NCBI GenBank assembly: GCA_916048095.2
Contig: OU696578.1
Span: 7,628,045 to 7,692,044 of the forward strand
Direction: 5' to 3'
Source: Sacculina carcini
Lineage: Eukaryota > Arthropoda > Thecostraca > Sacculinidae
Length of the DNA: 64,000 bases
Made by a program: the position numbers and the translations under genes. The first letter of the stretch is position 1; the number at the start of each line of letters is the position of its first letter. Under the pieces are notes generated by a model. It had not been told where the DNA came from. It saw nothing but the letters and a program-made list of their open reading frames with translations, and searched no databases. Positions 9,365-19,856 of this stretch are shown here, in pieces.

Positions 9365-9538
9365 GTGTGTGCATTTACATGTATGTTGATGTGTGCTTGT
9401 GTGCGATGGTCATGAGAAGCCGGTGCAGGGAGAGTTGAATGTGTGTGTTGTCTGTGGAAGGATGGTGTTTGATTGCTGAGCGCTGGTGCATGAAAATACA
9501 GGTGAAACGTGGTGCTGCTGTCATCTGACTTTACTACA
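9131..9538 (+). repeat. 3' LTR of the sense LTR retrotransposon
   Basis: Matches 305-680 base for base outside the (TG)n tract (about 9290-9371), which is about 30 bases longer here. The polypurine tract AGGGGAGAG lies immediately upstream and the target duplication AGTAC follows at 9539-9543. The 3' UTR between the pol stop and this LTR (8991-9120) has no further ORF. Confidence 0.92.
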
Positions 9539-9611
9539 AGTACACAGATACATATGTGCACATGTATGTTTATATCAGTCTGTCTGTGTGTGTGTGTGTG
9601 TGTTTGTGCAG

Positions 9612-9752
9612 GTTCTAGTGGTCGGGTGCGCGTGTTGGACAGTGGTTACTTGCTGGTGCAGTCGGTGGCTGATAGCGATCAGGGCCGGTACAGCTGCGTG
9701 GCCAGCAACCAGTACGGACGCGACAGCAGCTCGACCGCACTACAAGTGCTAG
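9612..9752 (+). CDS. Cont: Contactin exon (C-terminal half of Ig5)
   Basis: The acceptor TTTGTGCAG is followed by 141 bp, phase 1 in and phase 1 out, and the donor GTAGTG. It encodes the end of an Ig domain: LLVQSV then D-x-G-x-Y-x-C (DQGRYSC) and VASNQYG, the F and G strands. It joins in phase to the exon at 10755. Counting back from the four FN3 repeats, this is Ig5 of the usual six. The upstream exons (signal peptide, Ig1-4) are outside the window. Just before the acceptor, (TG)n replaces most of the pyrimidine tract, and an LTR element ends 73 bp upstream. Confidence 0.9.
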   Translation, partial: VLVVGCACWTVVTCWCSRWLIAIRAGTAAWPATSTDATAARPHYKC

Positions 9753-9824
9753 GTAGTGAGGGCCTGTTTGTGTTTGTGTGTTTGTGTGTTTGTTTGTGTG
9801 TGCTTGTGTGTGTGTGTGTGTTTT

Positions 9825-9856
<32 letters not shown>

Positions 9857-10067
9857 CTTGTGTGTGTGCTTGTGTGTGTGTTTGTTTGTGTGTGTGTGCT
9901 TGTGTGTGTGTTTGTGTTTGTGTGTGTGTTTGTGTTTGTGTTTGTGTGTGTGCTTGTGTGTGCTTGTGTGTGTGCTTGTGTGTGTGTTTGTTTGTGTGTG
10001 TGTGCTTGTGTGTGTGTGTTTGTGTGTGTGTTTGTGTTTGTGTTTGTGTGTGTGCTTGTGTGTTTGC

Positions 10068-10102
<35 letters not shown>

Positions 10103-10754
10103 GGCCGTTAAGCCCATATTTTTATGTAAAATTATATTCCATAATTTCCATGGTGGGCTTAATGGCCAGAGCTATTTCACGAAGAAAAAAATTCAGTCTG
10201 TCAAATTTTTATCGATCCGAAATAACAAGCTTCATTATAGTATCAATTATATCAATGTTAATAAAGTACAAATATGTGCAATAGTTTGATGAGAAATGTA
10301 AATTAACACGTAAATGAAAGGATGGAAGGGATTTTATTCGAGGTACTGTATATATGTGGAACAAACAGAGCTATTGGAAAATACTACCGGAGAACAGATA
10401 ACAAATTCTACTAAAAACCTAGTATTTCACGCCTGTAAAGTGGCATGGGCCTAATGGTCGGGATTTACGGTATGTACGTGTGTTGTTTGTGTATATAGTC
10501 TGAATGTATACGTGTAGAGTATGTATGTGCGTGTGTGTGTATATAGGTGTGTGCCTGTGCTTGTGTGTGTGTGTATATATAGGTGTGTGTCTGTGCCTGT
10601 GTGTGTGTTTGTTGTGGTTGTAGTTGATTGCCAAAAAACCTGAACATCTCAAATTATATATTATATATTAATTTTCCTGGCATAGTCTATCAATATACAC
10701 ACACACATACATTTCTCATACGTGCATGCATGTGTGTGTGTGTGTGTGTGTCAG
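9753..10754 (+). repeat. Contactin intron with TG/TTTG minisatellite
   Basis: Positions 9760-10100 are an almost pure run of TG and TTTG/TGCTTG units, giving spurious long Cys/Val ORFs in all frames. The rest (10101-10754) is AT-rich intron with a second TG-rich patch at 10470-10610 and a (TG)n tract just before the next acceptor. No gene is seen. Confidence 0.85.
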
Positions 10755-10924
10755 CGGCGCCTGTATTCACCGCCCAGCCCGAGGCCAAATTATATCGCGT
10801 GGTGGGTGATCGGGTGCAGTTACAGTGTGATGCACGGGCTGATCCGTCACTTGATCTGTCGTTTGTCTGGTCTCATAACGATCTGCCCGTCGATTACCAC
10901 CACCCAGACTCTCACTATCGCAAG
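10755..10924 (+). CDS. Cont: Contactin exon (N-terminal half of Ig6)
   Basis: 170 bp between TGTGTCAG and GTGAAC, phase 1 in and phase 0 out. The split codon G|CG gives Ala. It encodes the start of an Ig domain: APVFTAQP linker, then RVQLQCDARADP with the B-strand Cys, and the conserved Trp in FVWSHNDLPVD (C strand). The F-strand Cys partner lies in the next exon (16353-16491). The acceptor is a (TG)n tract ending CAG. Confidence 0.92.
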
Positions 10925-12015
10925 GTGAACCACTGTATGTGTGTGCTAGTGTGTGTGTGCTAGTGTGTGTGTGCCCCGGCTGTGCTATACTATTGCTCTG
11001 GTCAACACGATTTTTCTGGCAAAAAGGTTTAAAACAAATTCTGACTACCAAATTCTGACTAAGGTGTTTGTAATCAACCATTTTTATTTACAACCAAAAT
11101 GATACTGATTTTTTCATGTAAAAAGAAAAATTCTGTACGCAGAATTCAAGGTCTGACTTTTATATCGGTTGTATGAGACGACCCACAATTTTTAGGGGTG
11201 ATTTTTTTACTTTAATGGTCGTCTTATACGCCGAAATATACGGTAATTTTGGGCTTCTGATTACGAAAATGAACTAAGATTTTTTCTGTCACATCAGGAT
11301 ATTGCGTTAGATCAGTATCTATTTTTATGAAAATTACTCATCAGCCTATTGAAGGTGTTGAAGCCTATATATTTTGCATATACATAGTGAAGGAACAACA
11401 ACGGCTATAATATTGATGTACAATAAATGAAATACAGTGACTAAATTCGAATATAAAACATAAAAATACATACATGTATATGTATTTATATGATGCACAA
11501 GATCAACGGAAAATTTCAGTTATTTGAATTTTCTTTTCTTGGCTGATTGACTGATGTGCAGCTTCTGGATTATCTCTCATCAAGCTCCAGCAATAATCTG
11601 ACATCATATGTGAGTCCCATCAGCCTTGGTACCGATCTTTTATTGTTTTAACGTCCTGGTGGAGCCGTTCTCCTTGTTCCTCGCTTACATTCCGAATGAT
11701 CTCCGCAAAATTGTCCAAATAGCTGTGTAAATGGTGAACCTTGATACTCATGCTACACCCAGGATCTCGCAGGCTCATTAGTAGCTCTTCCACAATCTCT
11801 TCATAGTTGTTTAATTTCTTATTCCCTAGGAAATTCTGTACCACATTACATTATATATTCCATTACATTATACTTCTGTTTCGTTCCTCTTCTTATCTTG
11901 TTTTATGTGATCACATATAATTCCCAACTCTAATAATGAGTATCAGACACTGGAGAAGCGCGTGTTGGAGTTAGCTCGCAACATGCTGTATGCGCGTGTG
12001 CTGTGCGTGCTCGTG
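10925..12015 (+). other. Contactin intron, first part: repeat fragments
   Basis: This is the start of a 5.4-kb intron. Positions 11051-11242 are a truncated copy of the MITE that is complete at 39493-39933 (shared end GTCGTCTTATACGCCGAAATATACGG). A fragment of the Cys-ORF family lies at 11620-11844 on the - strand. The remainder is AT-rich with no gene recognised. Confidence 0.7.
11620..11844 (-). pseudogene. Fragment of the Cys-ORF repeat family (C-terminal part)
   Basis: A 74-codon - strand frame contains VQNFLGN, EEIVEELL and IKVHHLHSYLDNF followed by SEEQGERLHQD. It closely resembles the C-terminal region of the broken ORF at 45868-46149 (DNFLGN, EEIVHQLLES, LKVHFLHQHL). The family therefore has at least two copies in this window. 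No start or catalytic motif is visible. The function is unknown; I infer mobile-element origin from the repetition and from the terminal repeats around the second copy. Confidence 0.7.
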
Positions 12016-13335
12016 TGGTCTATGGATTGCGTGTATGTGAAAGATGTGTGTGAGTGATTGTAAAAGTTCGTTGAGTTAGTCTGTGTCTTGTTGTGTGAGT
12101 GAATACAACGTGGTGATCTTCTTCCGTGCTTCGTGACATCAAAACAGTGAGTGAGAGTGTGGCGGAGCCTGTGGTGTCAGAAGAAAGGCGAAATAAATTT
12201 GTATACAGCAAACGCGAGAAAACACGCAAACTGGTAGCAGAGAGAATATGTGAAGGAAATTAATTGAAAAATCTAGTTGCAATGAATTGAAAGGATTTTG
12301 CCAAAGTACCAGTCCAACTGCCCGCGCACCGAGGCGACGGGACTTAAATAAACTTGGCCGTGCGTGTGCATCGACCCGACCGCGTATGAATATTGTAACA
12401 CGATTGGTCAGGCAATAAAAACAGACAAATGTAGCCACCTGATTGGTCGCTATGTGATCACGCCAGCACGTAGGCTACTGTGATTGGTGGAACTATTTTC
12501 GCAAGCTAACACGCACACATACACAAGCTAAGTCGCACGCAGACACACGCCATTTAACCTACATGGAACATTCTAGAAGGCATGCCACACAAACATACAA
12601 ACACATGCGGCACATTCAAATAGACGCATACGCGCACGCATACACATTAAAATATGCACACGTTTATATAACAAATAAAATATGCATGACACGCCACACG
12701 TTCATAATGGCTACAGGTCCCCCTTTCACAAAGGAAAGTATTAGCCGCTCAGAGGCGGGGGTATCATAGCTGCCAAGCTACTCATTGTCGCCTGCTTTTT
12801 ATGTCGTAGCATTTTTAGATGTTGCCACTTGTTCCACGCTCACAGATCTACATCATCTGTAAGATATATCCGACAGCGTGTTTGTAGTCAAACACATTCT
12901 TCGTGCAATTATCGTCTTATCTAGAGTAGATTGGAGTGAATCAGACGCATCCTCATTGTCTTGCAACCGTTGCAAATCATCATATATCCTCCGTCTTGTG
13001 CCGTATTTTCTTCCAGAGTTTTGTCTTGCGAGCGACTGTTTTGTCGCCGTCCTGGCAATGCATCATGATTTACATGTCCTCGCAGTTACAGAGTTGGCTG
13101 TACGTGCAGATAACGTGCACTTTCAAATGAGCATGTCTGAATGAACCATCTCGTTATGCAGTTATTGCTTCACACTGCGCCGTAAAAGTCACAATATTAT
13201 GGCAGCGCCACAAATCGTCGCCATATAGCGTTGTCGGCAACCGGCGTCTTTTGATCGGCATGTAGTATTGTAGAACTGCGGCGGGATCGAACAGTCTCTT
13301 GTGTAGTACGACTATTACGACCGGCCAAGTGAGGC
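12016..13335. other. Intronic stretch without recognised gene
   Basis: TG-rich (12000-12100), then mixed-composition DNA with short ORFs (12878-13144 +, 13154-13406 -) that show no family motif. The 12470-12680 part is rich in CACACG/ACACAT. I cannot assign it; it may be the flank or UTR of whatever element carries the - strand ORF at 13336-14118. Confidence 0.5.
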
Positions 13336-14118
13336 TCACCACGGAAGATTAGGAATGGTGTCTTCAGGTGGCAGCGGATCAAATAGATCGAAATTGCACG
13401 CTCCATTAGTGTTATCCTCGTTGTAGGACAGCAGTTGTGTCACATCATTTAAGCTGAACTCAGTCGGGCGAATGTAATGTGTGAGTTCATTACGAGTCGG
13501 CGATGCACACGCGGTTGACGAATGAAAAACAGAGTTTTCATTTTCAGGTAGACATGGTCTAGATAAGCCACGAGGGTTCACTTCATGGAGGTCCTCCTCG
13601 CTGATGTGTAGCAGAGATAACGTATCAGTCTGCTGAGATTCCCTGTGAACAGTGGCATGTGTTGAGGTGTTTACACTGGTCTCAGTGTTTGCGAGAGCCA
13701 GTGGTTCACTCGCTGATTCACCATTGTCGTTGTTGTTGGTCTCGGCGGGCGATGCGCTGACCGATGTTACACACACACGAGAGACAGTGTGCTGACCGAT
13801 GTTGTCACACGGATACAAGCCAGCTCTCATTTTCTTGGTTGGTGATGGAGTTGTAGCACATCCACTTCGCTTCCTCTTACCAAGAGAGCTTTTTGAGATT
13901 ACCCACCTTTTCATGTCCTTGACGAACTGTTCACCTCCTCTGGTGGTTGGGGGATATTTTCTTTTTAGAGGTGAAATCTTGTTCGTTACTCGGCGGGCAA
14001 TGCAGTTGTTGTCTTTGACATTTGTTGTTCGACGCTGGTCATTTGTTTTTGAGTTGTTAGATTCGCACATGATGTTAGTGCCTGCGAAGCTTGTTGTCAG
14101 TGATAAAGGCATATTCAT
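13336..14118 (-). CDS. Unrecognised single-exon ORF, 260 residues, basic and Ser/Thr/Asn-rich
   Basis: The ORF reads ATG to TAG on the strand opposite to contactin, inside its intron. The N-terminal half is basic, with SPLKRKYPP, LGKRKRSG and SPTKKMR segments that could be nuclear localisation signals. The middle is low in structure and rich in S, T, N and E. The C-terminus is acidic and hydrophobic (FDLFDPLPPED) and ends NLPW. No Cys-His finger, transposase or RT motif is visible. A small DNA-associated protein or the accessory ORF of a mobile element would fit. It could also be a retrocopy. No poly(A) or flanking duplication was found. I do not recognise the family. Confidence 0.4.
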   Translation of the reverse strand: MNMPLSLTTSFAGTNIMCESNNSKTNDQRRTTNVKDNNCIARRVTNKISPLKRKYPPTTRGGEQFVKDMKRWVISKSSLGKRKRSGCATTPSPTKKMRAGLYPCDNIGQHTVSRVCVTSVSASPAETNNNDNGESASEPLALANTETSVNTSTHATVHRESQQTDTLSLLHISEEDLHEVNPRGLSRPCLPENENSVFHSSTACASPTRNELTHYIRPTEFSLNDVTQLLSYNEDNTNGACNFDLFDPLPPEDTIPNLPW

Positions 14119-14515
14119 TCCAACTTTGTCCAGTTTGGTCGGAGAAAATCACGTATAAACGTTTGCGCTGAGATGCGTAATGCACATAAGACGCCACGAA
14201 ATTGAACAGGTCAACGACTCGGTCGATATTATACAGCCACATTTGTTTTTCTTAGAAAACACACGCCATTATTATATTGACGCCTTTGATTTTAATCATT
14301 CATGTTGAGATTTGATATATTTTATTGTATTCAATTAACTCCAAGTCGCTTGTTTTAAAATGGGATTAATATATAAAAATACATTTTTGTAACCTCAAAT
14401 TATTCAAGTATTTAATAGCATTATTGAATATAACTGGGTTCAATTATTTAAATACAGCTCAAACTGAATTGATGCGAAATTCTCATGGAAAAGTGGCGTT
14501 TATAAGCGTTATTAC

Positions 14516-16260
14516 TAGGATGACTTTTTGGTGCGCTGAATATCCTAAAAGTTGCGCTAAAAAGCTGCACTTAAAATTTTGCAGAAGCTTCACTAAACCT
14601 TGTAAAATGGTAGTGAAAATCACTTAATTATGAAAACTATTGTAGCATTTGTGAAGAAAAAAAATTGTACTTTTTACATTCGATAACTATTACTACAATA
14701 CGTTTTGAGCATTTGCTGTTATGCTAGGATTGTATGCTGCATGAGCTTCAACTGTCACCTCATTGACGACAAGGGTGACATTTGGATGCGCCAAAAATCG
14801 CAAATAGTTGCGCTAATGAGTTGGGCTAAAATATCACCAATTTTAAATAATTGATTTATAGAATGTAAACACTGAAATCAATCCCAATCAAACCAAATTG
14901 CATTTTGAGCATTCGCGGTTGCGTTAAGATTGTGTTTCACATGCTTGTCTAGTGTGTCGAATCTGTCGCACTGATTCCTGGTAGTGATACAGTAAACCCT
15001 CGCTGTTTCTCGGTCTCGCCGGTTGGCGTATTCGCGGTAATTTGCGACACCTCCGCCGTTCACGAGTGGAAATTGGCGGATTCGCGGAAAAAATCACTTC
15101 AATGAAGAGGAGCCAACTGATGAAGAACATGGCTCAGGAACAAGATGAACCAGCTGATGACGGTGACCGTGATGGAGAGGAAGCTACTCCACAACCCCTC
15201 ACCCTTCGCAACCTTGGAGAGCTCTTCAGGAAGATTCAGGTGTCGTCATGGGTGGTGGGGATAGATCCTCTCTTAGAGAGATCTTCTAAATTCAGAAGGG
15301 GCTTGGAGTCCTGTTTAGCTCCTTACAGGGCTGAACACCATCAACTAGAAATGAGAGTAAGGCGGACTGCCATCACCCAGTTTTCTCAAATCGGTTCGGC
15401 ATCATCGTCACGCCGACCACCATCAACTTCGGCCAGATCAGCAACCCCAAGACAAGAGGAAGACAGCGACGACCAACTTTCTTGTTGACACATCACCCGC
15501 CACCCTCCTGTCCATTGAGTCAGTGTTGACTGATGCAGCTTCTTCATGTAGCTACAGTATGTAAGTAAAAATAAGTGCAGGATGCTTTTTTCCTAGTCAG
15601 GGAACCAAATAACTATTGTTTCATATGTTTATAGTCCCACCGATCGATTATTTCGCCGTTCACGGCTTCTCCATTACCAATACCCGCGAACGGCGCACGG
15701 CGAAAAGAACAAGTAATGCGTGGAAGGTAGAGAATGAGAGTAGAGGAGGGTGAAGCAGAGCGAGCGCAGTGTGCAAAAGAATGTGAGAGCAGGTGTTGCA
15801 TGGAATGCAGCACCGCTGGGAGGATGAAATAATTATATACTGTCCCTCTGAACATTAATAGCAACATCAAACAATATTACGTTAACATATACAAACATAA
15901 GCCCTACTATATTTACATGCAAAAACGTGGCACATTACACAATGTTCACACGTCTTCCAGATACATGATTATCGAGTTTATGTTGACAATACATGAACAT
16001 ATGCTGTATTGTACACCTTTACAACTGAAACTTGTTCTTGATAGTGTGAAGTAACTGTGTTACAAGTTCAAAATTGTCCTAAATCCAAATAGTTGCTTTT
16101 TATAATGAAATAGTTGCAAACGTTGCGCTAAAAACAAAAAAGTTGCATTTATAACTTTTCGAATAATTACCTCAGATCAATAAAATACTGATTTTTGGGC
16201 TTTTCAGGATGAACAGTCTATGATAAATAAAAGTTGCAGTTACATCAAAAAGTCACCCTA
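14516..16260. mobile_element. TIR element copy A (8-bp duplication GTTATTAC)
   Basis: The element starts TAGGATGAC and ends GTCACCCTA, bracketed by an exact 8-bp duplication GTTATTAC (14508-14515 and 16261-16268). Its subterminal DNA is rich in AGTTGCGCTAAAA. Its right end matches the left end of copy B (44518-47233) in inverse orientation: both share TATTGATCTGA, AGTTATAAATGCAACTTTTT and GCAACTATTTGG. An 8-bp duplication suggests a hAT- or P-type transposase. No such transposase is encoded here. A Tigger/pogo relic is nested at about 14990-15700. Confidence 0.85.
14990..15700 (+). mobile_element. Truncated Tigger/pogo-type transposon relic
   Basis: The left end ACAGTAAACCCTCGCTG resembles the Tigger/pogo terminus CAGTAAACCCTCGC. 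An open frame (15042-15488) resembles the C-terminal tail of Tigger-like DDE transposases: acidic linker, then LTLRNLGELFRKIQ, the D-P-L-x-E-R-S-x-K-F-R-R-G-L pattern, LAPYR and a run to the stop. The HTH and DDE core are missing, so this is an internally deleted, inactive copy nested in TIR element copy A. The right terminus was not found cleanly. Confidence 0.7.
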
Positions 16261-16352
16261 GTTATTACTCTTATTATTATTAGTTTTGTTAATGTTATTA
16301 TTGTTAGTGTTGTTAATGTTATTATCATTGTTGTTGTTGTTGTTGTTGTCAG

Positions 16353-16491
16353 ACGGACAAGCGTGGTTGGCTGGAGATTCGTGACGTCACACTGCAGCAT
16401 GCTGGACGGTACACGTGTGAGGCCATTACCACCGTGGCTCGTGTGCAAGTGTCCACTGAACTGGTGGTCAGCGGACCCCCCTACGCCCCAG
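16353..16491 (+). CDS. Cont: Contactin exon (C-terminal half of Ig6 and linker to FN3-1)
   Basis: 139 bp between the acceptor (GTT)nGTCAG and the donor GTACTC, phase 0 in and phase 1 out. It encodes LEIRDV, the F-strand LQHAGRYTCEA (the second Cys of Ig6), the G strand and the GPPYAP linker that leads into FN3-1. The acceptor is a (GTT/GTC) repeat rather than a pyrimidine tract. Confidence 0.92.
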
Positions 16492-16644
16492 GTACTCATC
16501 CCCCTCTCTCTCCCCCACTTTCACATCTCTCTTTGTCTCACTGTGATGTTTTATTGAATAATCATCATTGGTATCGTGTTTATTCTTGTTTTTTTGGCTC
16601 GTAATTTTTGTTTGGTGCATTTTCAGCGGTCATTGTCGTGTGTT

Positions 16645-16945
16645 TTCAACGGTAGTTAGCGGTGCAACCCCGAACCCCGACTGAGGAGAATTTCTTTGGC
16701 GAATTCTCTAATTCAACAGCCCCTGTCCACCCAGCAGTAAATGGTACCAGATATCAGTCATGTGTAGTGCCATGCATTCTGGGGGGTTGACCCTCTCTAA
16801 TACATATTCCGTCCTTGTGGCGTCATAGCGTGGAGAGGGTCGGTTCTGCGGTGACAGCGAGCTGCACGGGACACACCTGTGTGTGTGTTCATAAGCTTCG
16901 GCTTCTTTCCGTGTAGCAGCTGTCACTTGAGGCCTTTAACCTTTT
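16645..16945 (+). mobile_element. tRNA-Val-type SINE, copy 1 (head degraded)
   Basis: The body matches the copies at 29425-29755 and 42250-42590: GAGAATTTC-TTGGCGAATTCT, CAGCCCCTGTCCACCCAGCAGTAAATGGTACCAGATATCAGTC, GTGGAGAGGGTCGGTTCTG and a 3' end CACTTGAGGCCTTTAACC. The tRNA-like head survives only as TAGTTAGCG and CCCCGAACCCC. It lies in the contactin intron just before the exon at 16986. Confidence 0.8.
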
Positions 16946-16985
16946 GAGAAACTTGGTGATTATGGCGGTGGCTGTTTGATGGCAG

Positions 16986-17129
16986 GGGGAGTGCGCGTGG
17001 CTGGAGGACTAGCCACTGAGACAGGCACGCTACGCTGGCAGGATTTCTTCAACAACGGTCGCGAGATCAGCCACTACACAGTGCAGGCACGCACTAACTG
17101 GAGTCCTCACTGGTTCACCATCGCTGACA
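16986..17129 (+). CDS. Cont: Contactin exon (FN3-1, first half)
   Basis: 144 bp between TTTGATGGCAG and GTCAGT, phase 1 in and phase 1 out. It encodes GGVRVAGG, the B-C strand LRWQDFFNNGREI with the FN3 tryptophan, and SHYTVQARTNW (C'-E strands). It joins in phase to the exon at 17959. The acceptor has a weak pyrimidine tract. Confidence 0.88.
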
Positions 17130-17958
17130 GTCAGTCATTTCGCTGTCGTGTGCTGTTCTGTGTGCTATTAGCGCCAATGTGCTTTTGCTTATACCGTGAA
17201 AACCTCTAATTGAACGGCACTTTGATGAATTATTCTCTTTTGGCAATAAATATATGGTAAATATGACTGATTGGTTTTAAGTAGTTAATTTGTGATTAAT
17301 TACCAGTAATTACTGTGTATTTGTGTCTTTTTTAAACTAATATGCATACGTTACCTGGTTCTTTTTCATCGATATAATTTGCCATATCTTCTCAAAATTC
17401 TCACCAGCTAGTAGAAAAATAGAGCGGCACTCTCTAAGTGAATGACATTACGGGGGAAGGTTTGACAAATAGAGCGTTCAAATTGGAGTTTTACGGTATG
17501 ATCATATAAATGTGTTTGTGTTTTTCTAGCCGCCAAATATCACCGTCTATTGTTTATTGTTGATGTTTGGCTGCGTGTATGTCTATGAATGTGTATGTGT
17601 TCAGTTCAGTTCTGTCTGATTTATTGCACTGCTACAATATACTTGCCTATTCTGTGCAAACCATACCAACATTTATATACCGTATTTCCCTCGTATATGA
17701 GAAATTGTAGAAATTTTTAAAAATGAAGAAAGTATGAAATGAAATTGTAGGAAATACACATAATCGTGTCAAAATATTCACTCCCATATTTAAGAGACCC
17801 TCTATTTTTATAATTAAAATTTAGACCAGGATAGTATCTTATACACGGAGAAAATAGTGTATATCACGTATTTCACTTAACTACACACACACACACACAC
17901 ACACTTAGACAAAATGAACACCATATATGTATGTGTGTATGTATGTGTGTGACGTAAG
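17130..17958 (+). other. Contactin intron, no gene
   Basis: AT-rich intron. Positions 17676-17880 contain a degenerate ACCGTATTTCCCTCGTATATGAGA-like segment that may be a decayed relative of the CCGTATATTTCGGCGTATAA MITE. A short (AC)n run at 17883-17904 precedes the acceptor region. Nothing else is recognised. Confidence 0.5.
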
Positions 17959-18209
17959 ACGTGGTATTGGAGCGTGACACAGTGTCTTCATCTTCTTGGC
18001 TGAGCGACGAGCGACGGCTGCAGTTGCGCGAGCTAGCGCCTAATTCACGCTACGAGTTTCGCGTGGCTGCCGCTAATCCGCTGGGCCGCAGTGATTTCTC
18101 GCCGGCGTCGCCCAGCTATCGCACACAGCCGTCGCGGCCGCTGGTCCAAGTGGCGCACATTCGTTCTGGCGGCGGCGGTATGCAGGGCGATCTGGTCATC
18201 GAGTGGCAG
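17959..18209 (+). CDS. Cont: Contactin exon (end of FN3-1, start of FN3-2)
   Basis: 251 bp between ACGTAAG and GTGCGA, phase 1 in (A|AC gives Asn) and phase 0 out. It contains the FN3 signature LRELAPNSRYEFRVAAANP (L-x-P-x-x-x-Y-x-F-R-V-x-A-x-N), then a linker and the first strands of FN3-2 with VAHIRSGGGG, a Gly-rich loop, and IEWQ carrying the conserved Trp. Confidence 0.9.
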
Positions 18210-18563
18210 GTGCGACACCACTCTGTTGTTCTACTGTGCATTGTGTGTGTGTTATCTTGTGTTTGTGTACGTATGTGTGTTATCTTGTGGAATTGTGTGT
18301 GTGTGTTCTTGTGTAATTGTGTGTGTGTGTGTTAACGTGTGTATTTATGTGTGTTTGTATGTTATCATGTATGTTTTGTGTATGTATGTCTGTGTGTATT
18401 TGTGTTGAAACAACCAAACGTCACACAAAAGAAAAAAAACAAAGAAGAAAATAAAATCACCTCAAGCAAAAGCAACCAAACATGACACACACACACACAG
18501 GCACACAGACACATGGAACAACACGATAAGCCAGTGTGTTGGTTGTGTTCGGTGTTGTAACAG

Positions 18564-18746
18564 ACATTGTCGGAGCGGTACCAGGGCGCCGATGGTGTCT
18601 ACTACAAGATCTTCTGGAAGCGACACGGTCTCAATCCGGAGAGCAATTTCAAAGAGCTGACACTGCGCGACCGCGGCAACGTGGGTCATCACGTGGTGAT
18701 CGTGGGTGAACGCTATTTCTACACCAGCTTCAAGGTCAAGGTTCAG
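18564..18746 (+). CDS. Cont: Contactin exon (FN3-2, middle)
   Basis: 183 bp between TTGTAACAG and GTGCGT, phase 0 at both ends. It encodes YQGADGVYYKIFWKRHG (the Y-x-I/V-x-W C strand typical of contactin FN3-2), and VVIVGERYFYTSFKVKVQ (F strand). The donor opens a 12.5-kb intron full of retroelements. Confidence 0.9.
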
Positions 18747-19425
18747 GTGCGTGCGTTGGCGCTGGCTGTGTACAGGGTTTGTTTGGCTTAAATCATTTGG
18801 TTTTTTGTTGTTTTCTTTTCAAAAAAACGTTTTTTTGAAAATTAGTTTTTTTGACAGAAATGATTTTTCTCTTATTGGAATGATCAAATATTTTCAGAAT
18901 TAGTAAATCAGTTCATTAATACAGCTTTAAATCTTCTTAAATATTACTTTTTGACATGATTTTATGGGTTTGCACGATATGGGAAACAGTTTTATTAACA
19001 TTTTTAATTTTAATTAAAAAAAATTTTTTTTTAATTTTATTAACATTTTTTGCTGGGGAAGCATTGTAGTAGGTATTTATGATAAATGCTAAATTTTTAC
19101 GACAAAACATTTGAGTTTCTATTTAAAACACTATTTTTAGAAACCCCTGAGTTAAAAAAAACTGTGTTAACAAACATGAATTAACTTCCATATACAAAAC
19201 GATTTTTAGTCACTAGGTTTTCATAAATAAGGCCACTGGCTATTTGGATTTGGACTTTGCAAACATATGTGGGTGTTTACAATCGACTGCTTTCGCAATT
19301 GGAAGCGGTTTAAAACTTCCGTTGCCTATAGATGCTACAAGGTGGAATTCAAGATCCTGTGTGTACATTTTTATGATATTATTTTTATCTTTTTTAAATA
19401 TTTACAAAACTCTTGGTAAGTGGTA
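18747..19425 (+). other. Start of the 12.5-kb contactin intron, no gene
   Basis: AT-rich DNA with poly-T/poly-A runs (18800-19050). Short ORFs here have no family features. It ends at the target duplication TGGTA of the second LTR element. Confidence 0.6.
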
Positions 19426-19856
19426 TGTAAGTTCTGCTTCGCCTCCGCCATGGTGAAGAATCACAGACAATGGATGATGTATTTGATGAAGTAATATGAA
19501 GCAATGACTCTGTACAACAACTATATACACATTGAATACCCGCACGCACAATCACACAACGCCCGTTCACACAACGCCCAATCCACACAGCCAACACGAT
19601 AACACCACTTATTCACACTGATAACCGCTGACACACACTGCCTATCGCTCACAGTGCTTGATACATACACGCGTTTCCACACTTCAACGACACACGCGCA
19701 GACACACACACACATATGACCATTCACACTAACACAATGCACAAGTACAACTGTAGAAGGCACAGACAGGAATCCATATATACATTCGCATATACTCACT
19801 CACGCTCAAACGCCATAAACTACGCGCACATAAACACCCACACCTCCTCCTGAATC

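Larger units (their letters stand above)
305..9538 (+). mobile_element. Full-length Ty3/Gypsy-like LTR retrotransposon, recently inserted
   Basis: Near-identical LTRs occupy 305-680 and 9131-9538. Both start TGTGCGTTAG and end CTACA, and they appear to differ only in the length and purity of the internal (TG)n tract. The element is flanked by a perfect 5-bp target duplication AGTAC (300-304 and 9539-9543). A purine tract (AGGGGAGAG, ends 9130) abuts the 3' LTR. The internal region encodes gag and then PR-RT-RNaseH-INT in the -1 frame, with no env. The domain order and 5-bp duplication fit Ty3/Gypsy; BEL/Pao is a less likely alternative. LTR identity indicates a young insertion. The gag gene is interrupted by a P-like DNA transposon at 936-5390. 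The element lies in the sense orientation in a contactin intron, ending only 73 bp before the next exon. Confidence 0.93.

Noticed and set aside
9756-10289. Several overlapping ORFs of 120-200 codons made of Cys/Val/Leu or His/Thr
   Set aside because: They are translations of TG/TTTG microsatellite DNA in every frame; not genes. The same holds for 31048-31309, 31499-31924, 32357-32627, 34401-35021, 41137-41768 and 57633-58009.
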